Below the pieces are notes generated by a model. The model saw only the letters and a list, made by a program, of their open reading frames with translations. It did not search any database and had not been told where the DNA came from. A stretch of DNA of 64,000 nt from a bacterium (lineage in GTDB: Bacteria > Deinococcota > Deinococci > Deinococcales > Deinococcaceae), in assembly GCA_021810505.1 (NCBI GenBank), contig JAJZIR010000008.1, positions 1,471-65,470 on the forward strand, in the 5' to 3' direction. The position numbers and the translations under genes are program-made. Of the stretch, positions 1-8,013 are shown in pieces; position 1 is the first letter of the stretch, and the number at the start of each line of letters is the position of its first letter.

Positions 1-283
1 GCAGAACTTCCGCCAAGAAGTCGCGGACCAGCTCGAGGTAAGGTCCATGCTCCTCGATCTGAGGGGAATGCCCGCTGTTTTCGAAGATCCTTAGCCTGGA
101 TCCTGGAATTTCTCGGGCGATCTCGAGCCGGAAGTTCGGCAGATCACCCTAGCCGGGCAGAACTTCCGCCAAGAAGTCGCGGACCAGCTCGAGGTAAGGT
201 CCATGCTCCTCGATCTGAGGGGAATGCCCGCTGTTTTCGAAGATCCTTAGCCTGGATCCTGGAATTTCTCGGGCGATCTCGAG
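1..283. repeat. 156-bp tandem duplication of a gene 3' end
   Basis: Bases 1-127 and 157-283 appear identical on reading, an offset of 156. The full unit is 128-283; the earlier copy starts left of the window. The repeated stretch encodes the last residues of the hydrolase at 149-1006 on the minus strand, so its 3' end exists twice and only the right copy is joined to the whole gene. It may be a recent tandem duplication or an assembly artefact at a contig edge. Confidence 0.9.
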
Positions 284-1006
284 AGAGCTCTCTACCGGCG
301 TGATCCAGTCGTGCCGCCCTACGGTAACCAGGGTCGGAACTCGGATAGACGAGAGCTGCGGTACCAGGTTGAAATCAGGCTGGTTACGGGAAAAAGCCCA
401 GTTGTGTGTCTGGTAGCGGAAGGGGATCCGCTCCAATTCAGAAGCTCCCTGCGCCGGATCATAGTCGACCCGGTAGAGCGGCTGGATCATGGCGTAGCTG
501 GCACGGAAGTCCTCGTCATCCCGGATCCTGCCACCGAACAACCTATCTAGCGCCGCGCGGTCCATGGGCAGGCCGCTGGCCAGAGCGCGCTCGATGGATA
601 GGTGGTGGTAAGCCGAACTAGCTGCCGTATCGCGCAGGATCAGAGCCAGGAGATGGGCCTGGTGGCGCAGGGCGTATTCGAGAGCGATGTGGCCGCCATA
701 GGAACCGCCCAGCAAGACCATCTGACCTAGGCCTAACTGCTTCCTGAGCTGCTCCAGATCGTCCACCCACTGAGCGTGCGAGTAAGGTGGCTTACCCTCA
801 GAGGCCCCGCAGCCGCGCATGTCATAGGCGACGACCCTATAGGTATCAGCGAGCTCGGCGTAGCTGCGCCAGTCCGAGGCCCGGCTGGACATCCCGGGTC
901 CACCGTGCAGAAGCACGATCGGGACACCGCTACCCGCCTCGGAAGCGTCCAGCACAACGCCATTGATCGAGACCCGCAGGGAGCGCTCTCCAGCTCGAAC
1001 AGCCAT
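149..1006 (-). CDS. Proline iminopeptidase-like alpha/beta hydrolase (family S33)
   Basis: A 285-residue alpha/beta hydrolase that probably removes an N-terminal residue, often proline, from short peptides in the cytoplasm. The oxyanion motif HGGPG lies near residue 35, the nucleophile elbow GGSYGG near 100, the acid in GRHDW and the base in NSGHS near the C-terminus, so the triad looks complete. The start is an ATG one base after the stop of the M19 dipeptidase gene; an in-frame extension further upstream only overlaps that gene and has no family similarity. It is the last gene of the IclR, binding-protein, permease, dipeptidase operon, which fits final trimming of imported peptides. Its 3' end is duplicated. 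The S33 family also includes esterases and other hydrolases, so the substrate is inferred from the motif and context. Confidence 0.85.
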   Translation of the reverse strand: MAVRAGERSLRVSINGVVLDASEAGSGVPIVLLHGGPGMSSRASDWRSYAELADTYRVVAYDMRGCGASEGKPPYSHAQWVDDLEQLRKQLGLGQMVLLGGSYGGHIALEYALRHQAHLLALILRDTAASSAYHHLSIERALASGLPMDRAALDRLFGGRIRDDEDFRASYAMIQPLYRVDYDPAQGASELERIPFRYQTHNWAFSRNQPDFNLVPQLSSIRVPTLVTVGRHDWITPVESSLEIAREIPGSRLRIFENSGHSPQIEEHGPYLELVRDFLAEVLPG

Positions 1007-1007
1007 C

Positions 1008-2216
1008 TCAGCGCGCCCAGATCTGCTTGAGAGCGCGCAGGACATTGCCACCAGCGATCTTGGCGATCTCGCCGTCGCTGTAGCCGCGCTTGACCATCTC
1101 CCCCACAATATTGCGGAAGGCCTCTCCGGGGTTCTCCAGGCCGTCGACGTAGGGAACTTCTTGAAAGGCAGCGTTGCCGTGAGATTGCTTGATCGACAGC
1201 TCGCCCGCCAGGGCGTGGTGCAAGCCGACATGGTCACCGAACAGGGTATCTGGACCCAGCGCTACGTGATCGATCCCCACGAGGTCGATGCAGTAGGCGA
1301 CGTGCTCCAGGAAGGAAGCGATAGAGTGGTCGGAGTGGGCCTTGGTCAAGGTGGTGTGCGGAGCCGCCTCGATACCGATCACTCCTCCGCGCTCGGCACA
1401 GGTCTTGAGCACCGAGTCCGGCTTGAGCCGGTTGGAATCCCATAGCGCCCTAGCCCCAGCGTGGGTGATCAACACCGGTTTCTCGCTGGCGGCGATGGTA
1501 TCCAGAGAGGTCTGGTCTCCGGAGTGGGACACGTCGATCGCCAGGCCCAGCCGGTTCATCCTGCGGACCGCGGCGCGGCCGAACTCGGTCAGACCGCCAT
1601 CTCGGCGCTCGCGCAAACCTGCGCCTAGAGCGTTTCCCTCGCTGTAGGCAATCCCTATGCAGCGCACTCCGAAGCCGTAGAGGATATCTAGGCGGTCCAG
1701 CTCGTTCTCGATCATGGTCGAGGCTTCCAGGGAGGGGATGAACGCAACCTGTTGATGCGCCTTGGCCTTGAGGATGTCATCCGTAGTCAAACCCAAGACC
1801 ACCATGTCCTGGTGGGCGATATCGCTGAGGCGCATCCCTAGATCGAACAGGACGTCGTCCCACTTCCAACCCGCCTTGGAAGTGATCATCGCCGTACCAT
1901 CCATGAGGTTATCGAAGACTGCGTCCAGACCGGACTGGCTCAGGCCCAAATACCCGGTGAAGTCGCGCCCCTGACGGCGAAACTCCCGGAAACGCGAGAG
2001 ATCCTCCGGAGCGACGAATAGGTGCTCGTGCAGGGAGACGATGGGGTGTTGCTCGAAGATGCGGTCTACCCTAGCCACCTGTTCTGGCGAGAGGGCCAGG
2101 TGATACGGCGGGACCCGGCCTACTTCCTTGGCCAAGGGGATCTCTTGGTAATCCACCCCTGCCTCTAGGTACTGGTAGGAGCGGTAGCCTTGGTAGCGTT
2201 TAAGGTTGGATGGCAT
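1008..2216 (-). CDS. Membrane dipeptidase family protein (M19)
   Basis: A 402-residue zinc dipeptidase of the renal dipeptidase family, which cleaves dipeptides, often with a D-residue at the second position. The bridging glutamate lies in IPSLEAST, and two metal histidines lie in DVSHSG and THAGAR; GIDHVALGPD matches the late substrate-binding Asp region. The first metal motif is normally H-x-D but here reads HEH (SLHEHL), a non-standard ligand set. The start is an ATG with AAGGAG six bases upstream. It lies downstream of the permease genes after a 144-base gap and one base from the S33 gene, so the pair probably share an mRNA and degrade imported peptides. A role in using D-residue dipeptides from cell walls is possible but not shown. 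No signal peptide is visible. Confidence 0.85.
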   Translation of the reverse strand: MPSNLKRYQGYRSYQYLEAGVDYQEIPLAKEVGRVPPYHLALSPEQVARVDRIFEQHPIVSLHEHLFVAPEDLSRFREFRRQGRDFTGYLGLSQSGLDAVFDNLMDGTAMITSKAGWKWDDVLFDLGMRLSDIAHQDMVVLGLTTDDILKAKAHQQVAFIPSLEASTMIENELDRLDILYGFGVRCIGIAYSEGNALGAGLRERRDGGLTEFGRAAVRRMNRLGLAIDVSHSGDQTSLDTIAASEKPVLITHAGARALWDSNRLKPDSVLKTCAERGGVIGIEAAPHTTLTKAHSDHSIASFLEHVAYCIDLVGIDHVALGPDTLFGDHVGLHHALAGELSIKQSHGNAAFQEVPYVDGLENPGEAFRNIVGEMVKRGYSDGEIAKIAGGNVLRALKQIWAR

Positions 2217-2360
2217 GGAAACTCCTTGCGTCTAGGTGAGTAGCTCGCGATACTTTCGGCCGCGTGAGGCTGGGCGGCGGACCGGTGCCGCCCGAAGCGC
2301 TCGTCCGGCTGGCCCAGGGCCGCTTAAAACGCCTCCGCAACAGAGGTGCACCGCATCGCC

Positions 2361-3242
2361 TCACCGGATCCTCGGATCCAGAACATCTCTGAGGGCATTG
2401 CCGAGCAGGTTGAAAGCTAGCACCGCCAAGGCGATAGCCAGCCCCGGATAGATGGCCAGCCAGGGGCTAGTCCAGACATAGACCTGGGCGTTCTGGAGCA
2501 TGTTGCCCCAAGAAGCCAGGGGGGGTTGGATCCCCAAACCGAGGAAGCTCAGCGCCGCCTCGGTCAGGATCGACCAACCCACCCCTAGGGTCCCCAACAC
2601 GATGGCGCTGGGGACCACCTGTGGAAGCAGGTGGCGGAAAAATACCCTCGTCCTGGAAGCCCCTAAAGCCTGCGCCGCTTCGATGAACTCGCGTTGGCGC
2701 ATTTTGAGGGACTCGGCGAAGACCACACGGGCCATCTGGCCCCAAAAGCTCAGCCCGACCACGAGGATCACTACCGGCGGGCTGCTGCCGAACACCGCTA
2801 ATTCGGCCAGGATCAAGAAAAAGGCGGGGATGGCCATGAAGGCGTCGACCAGCCGCATCAGAATCGTCTCGACCGCCCCGCGCAGATAGCCGGCCAGGCC
2901 ACCCACCAGCAACCCTGCCACCAGCGCTACCACCATGGAAATCAGCCCGACCGACAAGCTGACCCGGCCCCCATAGAGCATCCGGAGCAGCTCATCGCGG
3001 CCGAGATCATCGGTGCCTAGAGGGTGCAACCAGCTCGGCCCCAGAAGCGCGTGCAGGGGATGGGTAGCGGTAGCGGAGTGGTGGTCGAGCAAGGGGCCTA
3101 AGAAAGAGGCTCCATAGAGCAGGACCAGCAAAGCTAACGAGATCCAACCAGCCGGGCGGCGCAGCAGCAGGGCCAGCACCCCAGGGCGCCCCGGAACCCT
3201 GGCGACCGGGCGCCTTAGCTGTGTCAGGCTACGGCTAGGCAT
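2361..3242 (-). CDS. Peptide-type ABC transporter permease (DppC/OppC-like)
   Basis: A 293-residue inner-membrane permease. A charged N-terminus is followed by one membrane segment (about residues 32-50), an exposed loop with HPLGTDDLGRDELLRMLYG, the OppC-type hallmark, then five membrane segments. The coupling helix region is FIEAAQALGASRTRVFFRHLLP, seen here as two overlapping parts. The ATG start overlaps the end of the preceding permease gene by 8 bases, indicating coupled translation of the two permeases. It should pair with that permease, with the binding protein at 4211-5782 and with ATPases encoded elsewhere. The substrate is inferred to be short peptides from the adjoining M19 and S33 peptidase genes. 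Confidence 0.92.
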   Translation of the reverse strand: MPSRSLTQLRRPVARVPGRPGVLALLLRRPAGWISLALLVLLYGASFLGPLLDHHSATATHPLHALLGPSWLHPLGTDDLGRDELLRMLYGGRVSLSVGLISMVVALVAGLLVGGLAGYLRGAVETILMRLVDAFMAIPAFFLILAELAVFGSSPPVVILVVGLSFWGQMARVVFAESLKMRQREFIEAAQALGASRTRVFFRHLLPQVVPSAIVLGTLGVGWSILTEAALSFLGLGIQPPLASWGNMLQNAQVYVWTSPWLAIYPGLAIALAVLAFNLLGNALRDVLDPRIR

Positions 3243-4182
3243 GGACCACTCTGGGATCGACCAGGCTGTAAAGGAGATCGATGAGGATATTGGTCAGGAT
3301 CACGATGGCGGCAGCCAGTACCGTAGTGGCCATGATGACTGGGTAGTCGCGATTCATCGCCGCCTGAACGGCCAATCTCCCCATTCCAGGCCAAGCGAAC
3401 ACGCTCTCCACGACTACAGAACCGCTGAGCAGCTGCGGAAGGATCAGGCCGAGCATGGCGATAATCGGGATCCAGGCGTTGCGCAGAGCATGGCGCAGGA
3501 GGACGGCGCGTTCCCTGAGCCCCTTGCTGCGGGCAGTACGCACGTAATCAGCCTCCATGACCTCGAGCAGAGCTGAGCGGGCGAAGCGCACCACGTTGGG
3601 GAGTAGCACAAAAGACAGCACCAGCGCTGGCATGAGCAGGTGAACCAGCAAATCGGAGAGGCTCCAGGGAGCACCGACCGTCAGCATCCCCGAAGCAGGC
3701 AGGAAGTGCAGCCTGACCGAGAAGAGCATGATCAGGAGGGTGCCTAGCCAGAACTCTGGCAGGGACATCCCCAGGGTCGAAACCAGACCGACCAGGTGAT
3801 CGATCGGCCGGCCGCGTTTGCGTGCCGACCAGATTCCGAGAGCTACTCCGAAGATGAAGACCAGAAGTAAGGCAGTCCCAGCCAGCAGGGCGGTATGGCG
3901 CAGCCGCTGGGCCAGCAGCGGCGCGACCGGCTCGCCCTGGGAGAGCGAGTTGCCCAAGCGCCCCTGCAGCGCAGCCCCCAGCCAGTTTAGGTAGCGGAGA
4001 AAAATCGGGCGATTCAAACCCAATTGCTGTTCCAGAGCAGCCCGCTGCTGCGCGGTGCTGTTGAGGTTCATCAAGCTAGAGGGCCCGCCCGGCGCCAGGT
4101 TAATCAGGAAGAAGGTGGCCGCGCTGACCAGGAACATCACCAAGATGCCCTGGAGCAGCCGGCGGCTCAAGTACCCCAGCAC
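3235..4182 (-). CDS. Peptide-type ABC transporter permease (DppB/OppB-like)
   Basis: A 315-residue permease with the N-terminal signature of the OppB/DppB family (YLSRRLLQGILVMFLVSA), a first membrane segment at about residues 9-30, a periplasmic domain, and five further segments. The coupling region contains EVMEADYVRTARSKGL, and the C-terminus ends LIDLLYSLVDPRV, both typical. The start is a GTG, 28 bases after the stop of the binding-protein gene. It forms a heterodimer with the DppC-like protein encoded just downstream. No nucleotide-binding subunit gene lies in this operon, which is unusual for this transporter class. Confidence 0.92.
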   Translation of the reverse strand: MLGYLSRRLLQGILVMFLVSAATFFLINLAPGGPSSLMNLNSTAQQRAALEQQLGLNRPIFLRYLNWLGAALQGRLGNSLSQGEPVAPLLAQRLRHTALLAGTALLLVFIFGVALGIWSARKRGRPIDHLVGLVSTLGMSLPEFWLGTLLIMLFSVRLHFLPASGMLTVGAPWSLSDLLVHLLMPALVLSFVLLPNVVRFARSALLEVMEADYVRTARSKGLRERAVLLRHALRNAWIPIIAMLGLILPQLLSGSVVVESVFAWPGMGRLAVQAAMNRDYPVIMATTVLAAAIVILTNILIDLLYSLVDPRVVHA

Positions 4183-4210
4183 GCCAGGCTAGACCGCTGG
4201 CCGCCCGCGC

Positions 4211-5782
4211 TCAACGGACCGTCCAGTTGACCGAGTGCTGAAAAGCCTCGGGGAGGTTGACATCCGACATCCCACCGATCCGCTTGCTCTTCACCACCAG
4301 AATATCCGGATACCACAGATACAGGTAAGGTAGCTGGCTGGCAACAAATTCCTGGACCTTGGCGTAGGCGGCCTTCTCCTGCGCAGGCGTCCGGGCGTCC
4401 TGGCCAGCAGCCAGCAGGGCGTCCAGCTTGGCGCTGCGGTAGTTGGGGATATTGGATCCGGTCACCGCCGCCGAAGAGGCGTAATAGGGGCCGATATCCG
4501 GCGTCGGAGGGGTGCTCCACCACGCCAAGGTGGCCTGATACCGGCGATCGACCACCACCTGCTTGATATAGGTATTCCAATCCGTCACCTTCAGCTGCAC
4601 ATCGATACCGATAGCTTTCCAATAGTTCTGAACCAGCTCCGACATAGGGACCAATTGGCCGAACTGGCCAGTAGGCATGGTGATGGTGAAGGGCTTACCC
4701 CCCTTCTCGAGCCGCCCATTCGGTCCCGGCAACCAGCCAGCTTCGGCCAACAGCTTCTTGGCCAGGGTAGGGTCGTAGGGGTACTGGGCTACCTTGGGGT
4801 CGTAGATAGCCTTCTGCAGCGGTGCGATCGGTCCAGTCGCGACCTGCCCGTATCCCCCCAGCAGCGACTTGATGATAGCGGGGCGGTTGATCGCCAACAG
4901 GAGCGCCCTGCGGACCAAGACGTTGCGGAACCTCGGGTCATTCTGGTTCAGCGCCACCCAGTAGTACAGGTTTTCCTGGGAGCGGATGATCTGTAAATTG
5001 GGATCGCTCTTGAGCGGACCCAGCAGGGCGGTGTTTTGCAGGCTGATCAAGTCGAGTCCGCCCGAGAGCATCTCCGCCACCTGGGTGTTGGCGTTGGGGA
5101 TGATCTTGAACAAGATCGTTCGCACTTGGGGCTTACCCCCCCAGTAGTGATCGTTCCGGCGAAGCTCTACGTAAGATCCAGGAACGAACTTGTCCAGCTG
5201 GTAAGGACCAGTCCCGATCGGGTGCTGTTTGTCAAAGCTGCTCAAAGTCCAGGGATTCTTGACCCCAGCAAAGCTGCTGGCCGGCAGAATTCCCTCGAAG
5301 TAGGCCAGATAGGATGGCAGGGCTGAAAAAGGTGTTTTGAGCAGGAACTGCACTTCGTAGGGGCCCACCGCCTTGACCTGGGATACCGGGGCGTAGTCGC
5401 TCGCGAAATTGGCCCCTAGCTTCTTATTCAGGGCGATGTCATTGAAAGTGAAGACCACGTCTTTAGAAGTAAAGGGGCGGCCGTTCTGCCAAGTCACCCC
5501 TTTGCGCAGGTGAAAAGTCCAGACCAGGCCGTTCTTGGAGACACTCCAGCGCGTGGCCAGGGCTGGGACCGGCTGCAGGTTCGAGCCATAACGCGTGAGA
5601 CCCTCGAAGATCAGCTCGTTGATCAGGTCTGATTCGACCTCAGCGTTAGGGCTCCAGGGGTTGAAGGTGGGATCGGCGTTGGTGGCAAAGGTCAGGGTGC
5701 TGGTGGCCTGCGCGCGCGCTAAGGCGGGGAGTGCCAGCGAGGAGGCGAGTAGGACCAACGGACCCAGCAGTTCTCTCTTCAT
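4211..5782 (-). CDS. ABC transporter substrate-binding protein, family 5 (peptide type)
   Basis: A 523-residue exported solute-binding protein of the DppA/OppA family. Residues 1-24 form a signal peptide ending in ALARAQ with no lipobox cysteine. The mature part begins with TLTFATNADPTFNPWSP, and shows the family landmarks FHLRKGVTWQNGRPFTSKDV and IGTGPYQLDKF. The ATG start has GGAGG upstream and overlaps the stop of the IclR gene as ATGA, so both are translated from one mRNA. It captures the ligand outside the membrane for the two downstream permeases. The downstream peptidase genes suggest peptides as ligand, but the family also binds opines, nickel and oligosaccharides, so the substrate stays open. 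Confidence 0.92.
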   Translation of the reverse strand: MKRELLGPLVLLASSLALPALARAQATSTLTFATNADPTFNPWSPNAEVESDLINELIFEGLTRYGSNLQPVPALATRWSVSKNGLVWTFHLRKGVTWQNGRPFTSKDVVFTFNDIALNKKLGANFASDYAPVSQVKAVGPYEVQFLLKTPFSALPSYLAYFEGILPASSFAGVKNPWTLSSFDKQHPIGTGPYQLDKFVPGSYVELRRNDHYWGGKPQVRTILFKIIPNANTQVAEMLSGGLDLISLQNTALLGPLKSDPNLQIIRSQENLYYWVALNQNDPRFRNVLVRRALLLAINRPAIIKSLLGGYGQVATGPIAPLQKAIYDPKVAQYPYDPTLAKKLLAEAGWLPGPNGRLEKGGKPFTITMPTGQFGQLVPMSELVQNYWKAIGIDVQLKVTDWNTYIKQVVVDRRYQATLAWWSTPPTPDIGPYYASSAAVTGSNIPNYRSAKLDALLAAGQDARTPAQEKAAYAKVQEFVASQLPYLYLWYPDILVVKSKRIGGMSDVNLPEAFQHSVNWTVR

Positions 5783-6600
5783 TCCAAGCCCTCCGAGTAT
5801 TCCGGTGCAGCAGCACTGGGCAAAAAGCCCAAACGCAGGGAGACCGAATGCGCCACCTGAGCCACCTGAGCTCCGAGCGCACCCAGGAACTCGAGTTGCA
5901 AGCGAGTCGCCGGGCCGCCCACGCTGATACCCCCAATCACCTCGCCGTCAGCGCCGAACACCGGGGCCCCGACCCCTCTGGCTGCGGGATCAAAGTCACG
6001 GTCGCTCACGGCGAAGCCTTGGCGCCGAATCTGCGCGAGTTCGGCTAGAAGGCTTATGGGGTCAACTTGGGTGTACTCGCTATACCGAGGTAATTCAGGC
6101 AGCTGGTCGAGGATTCTGTCGCGCTGCTCGGAGGGCAAAAAGGCCAACATCGCCTTGGGGACAGCCCCGGCATGCAAAGGGACTGCCCGGCCGAGGATAG
6201 CGACCAACCTGACCGATTGGGCGCTCTCGCGCCGATCGATGCAGACAGCCAAGTCTCCCTGCCGGGCGAAGAGGTGGACCGTCTCTCCGGTGGAGAGCGC
6301 CAGCCAGTCCAATTCAGAGGAAGCGGCCTGAACGATAGACGGTTCGCTGGAAGCGCCGGCAGCTAAGGTAAAGACCGCCGAGCTGACCGAGTAACGGCCA
6401 TCGGCGGCGTGGTTGAGGAAACCTGCTTGCTCCAGAGTTCTGAGCGAGCGAAAAACTTGATTGCGGTCCAAGTCGAGCGCAGAAGCCAGCTCGGCCATAC
6501 CAAACTGGTGAGGTGGTCTCCCAAAAGCGCGCAAGATCTGCAAGGTCACCAGAGCCGACTGGATCACGTAGCGATCCCGCGGCTCGGCGGGCTCAGCCAC
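5779..6600 (-). CDS. IclR-family transcriptional regulator
   Basis: A 273-residue regulator. Residues 12-70 form the winged helix-turn-helix (ALVTLQILRAFG, then FGMAELASALDLDRNQVFRS), and the rest is the IclR effector domain, with GRAVPLHAGAVPKAMLAF and a C-terminal block near GGISVGGP. It is the first full gene of the peptide-uptake operon and overlaps the binding-protein gene, so it probably senses a ligand or breakdown product and controls its own operon. The GTG start is the only upstream choice, because an in-frame TGA lies two codons before it. It has no Shine-Dalgarno sequence of its own but overlaps the end of a short upstream frame that does, suggesting translational coupling. Confidence 0.92.
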   Translation of the reverse strand: MAEPAEPRDRYVIQSALVTLQILRAFGRPPHQFGMAELASALDLDRNQVFRSLRTLEQAGFLNHAADGRYSVSSAVFTLAAGASSEPSIVQAASSELDWLALSTGETVHLFARQGDLAVCIDRRESAQSVRLVAILGRAVPLHAGAVPKAMLAFLPSEQRDRILDQLPELPRYSEYTQVDPISLLAELAQIRRQGFAVSDRDFDPAARGVGAPVFGADGEVIGGISVGGPATRLQLEFLGALGAQVAQVAHSVSLRLGFLPSAAAPEYSEGLE

Positions 6601-6649
6601 GAATCACCAAGAAATCGCTCTGTTCTACTTGACTTAGACGCTTCCCCAC
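6593..6649 (-). CDS. Candidate 18-residue leader ORF coupled to the IclR gene
   Basis: A GTG at 6649 follows an ideal AGGAGG (6655-6660 on the opposite strand) by five bases, opens an 18-codon frame and stops at a TGA 8 bases inside the IclR gene. The IclR start has no ribosome site of its own. The arrangement therefore looks like a translated leader that feeds ribosomes to the regulator. The peptide VGKRLSQVEQSDFLVIRG has no recognised relatives. It could instead be the relic of an IclR start lost by a frameshift. Confidence 0.5.
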   Translation of the reverse strand: MGKRLSQVEQSDFLVIRG

Positions 6650-6729
6650 TGAATCCTCCTTATTTGGATCAGATAGTCTGGTTTTAGCTCTCTATAAGCC
6701 ATGATTGTTCTATTTTCGTATAAGCCAGT

Positions 6730-6753
6730 TTGATAGAATCAACTAACTTGATT
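6730..6753. promoter_or_regulatory. Candidate operator: overlapping TTGAT/ATCAA dyads upstream of the IclR operon
   Basis: TTGAT-AGA-ATCAA (6730-6742) is a perfect dyad and overlaps a second one, AATCAA-N5-TTGATT (6737-6753). The block sits in an AT-rich patch about 130 bases upstream of the IclR gene, whose family binds short palindromes near its own promoter. A direct repeat TATAAGCCA at 6693-6701 and 6719-6727 lies between the dyads and the gene. Binding is inferred only from position and symmetry. Confidence 0.4.
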
Positions 6754-7045
6754 AGATGATATAACAGGACCAAAGTGGTGTATCGATTGACCTAGACAGC
6801 CGACCGGTAGGCGATGGAGGGCGAGCGCACAGCGGATCGCTTCTCGGCGAGCGGCGCGCGGGGTGCTACCCCCACCGGCGGATGCTGGACGGGCGCCTCC
6901 CCCCGGAGCGCGCGAGTTCCGCGGGAAATCACAGAAACTCGGTTCTCGGAATTTGTGGCGCGGCCAGCACTCCATCGCAGCGTCTTCGCAGCTGGCTGCC
7001 AATCAGGGGAGTCCCGGGAACCTGGCCCGCCACGAGGCGCTGTCT
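6754..7045. other. Gene-free stretch between the two ABC operons
   Basis: After the AT-rich operator patch the sequence becomes GC-rich. No reading frame here has family similarity, no RNA gene fold was recognised and no repeat was seen. It separates the 3' end of the lyase gene from the promoter region of the IclR operon. Confidence 0.5.
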
Positions 7046-7067
7046 GCTGAGCTCAGCCCGAGCTCGG
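7046..7067. terminator. Two abutting palindromes after the lyase gene
   Basis: GCTGAGCTCAGC (7046-7057) is followed directly by CCGAGCTCGG (7058-7067), both perfect palindromes, just beyond the stop of the lyase gene at 7075. They may form an RNA hairpin that ends the second ABC operon; no T tract follows, so an intrinsic terminator is only possible. Confidence 0.35.
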
Positions 7068-7074
7068 AGCGCAG

Positions 7075-8001
7075 TCAGGCAGCCTGCAGGCCGTGCCTAG
7101 TCAGGATGAGCTCCACCGATCGCACCTCCCCGGCATCGAGCCGGCGCTGGGGCCGCGCAGTCAAGTTGGTCTGGATCACTCCGAGAAGCTGCAAAGCGGT
7201 CTTGAAGCCGCCGATACCGGCGGCTCCTGGACTCGTTCTGGGCCTACCGACGGCTGTGATCGCGAAGAGCTGGTAGAGCCGCTCCTGCTCAGCGCGCGCC
7301 ACAACCCAGTTACCCCGCTCCGCCGCGCGCTGCAGGCGGACATACCCCCACGGATCTACGTTGGCCAGACCGGGCACGAGCCCGTGAGCACCCATCAAGA
7401 GCGCTGCGTCAGCAGTCAGCTCAGACCCGGTCAAGACCGAAAATCCTTGCAAAGCACGAGTGCCCAACAGAACGCCACGGAAGTTCGGTTCATCCCCACT
7501 GCTGTCCTTGAGGCCGGCGATAACTTGGTCGTCAGCCAGCTCCATCACCGTCTCTCGCTCCAGCTTGCTGTGCACGGAAACGGGAAGATCATAGGCGACC
7601 AAGGGGAGGGCGAGCGCGGCGTGGACTTGCCGGAAGTGCTCGGCAATCTCCGGCTGGCTCGTCCTGGTGTAGAACGGTGCGGTCAGGACCGCGGCGTCCG
7701 CTCCAGCCCGCTCGGCCATTCGGCCATGACCGATGCAGCGATCCGTGCTGGTGTCTACGATACCGGCCAGGACTGGCAAGCGCCCACCTGATAGGTGCAC
7801 GGCGACCTCAAGGACAGTAGCGCGTTGCCGGGCGTCTAGAAAAGCCACCTCTCCGGTCGAGCCCAGCACGAATAAGCCATCGACCCCGGCTGTAATCAAG
7901 CGCTCAATCACCCGCTCCAGCGAAGGGACATCGACCTCGAAGTCCTCGGTCAGCGGAGTTATCACCGGCGGGATCACGCCGTGAAAGACAATTTTTTCCA
8001 T
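7075..8001 (-). CDS. DHDPS/N-acetylneuraminate lyase family protein
   Basis: A 308-residue class I pyruvate-dependent aldolase or synthase with a TIM barrel. Visible landmarks are the keto-acid motif GSTGEV near residue 47, the catalytic tyrosine in VAYDLP near 137, and the Schiff-base lysine in GLKDSSGD near 165. In sialic acid lyases a G-Y-D-E motif after strand 7 contacts the sugar; here the matching place reads TGSELTAD, so sialic acid is not clearly the substrate. The ATG at 8001 has AAGGGTGG upstream and is preferred over a GTG three codons earlier. It is the last gene of the GntR-controlled ABC operon, so it probably splits an imported 2-keto-3-deoxy sugar acid into pyruvate and an aldose. 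A dihydrodipicolinate synthase role is less likely in this context. Confidence 0.85.
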   Translation of the reverse strand: MEKIVFHGVIPPVITPLTEDFEVDVPSLERVIERLITAGVDGLFVLGSTGEVAFLDARQRATVLEVAVHLSGGRLPVLAGIVDTSTDRCIGHGRMAERAGADAAVLTAPFYTRTSQPEIAEHFRQVHAALALPLVAYDLPVSVHSKLERETVMELADDQVIAGLKDSSGDEPNFRGVLLGTRALQGFSVLTGSELTADAALLMGAHGLVPGLANVDPWGYVRLQRAAERGNWVVARAEQERLYQLFAITAVGRPRTSPGAAGIGGFKTALQLLGVIQTNLTARPQRRLDAGEVRSVELILTRHGLQAA

Positions 8002-8013
8002 GCAGTCCACCCT

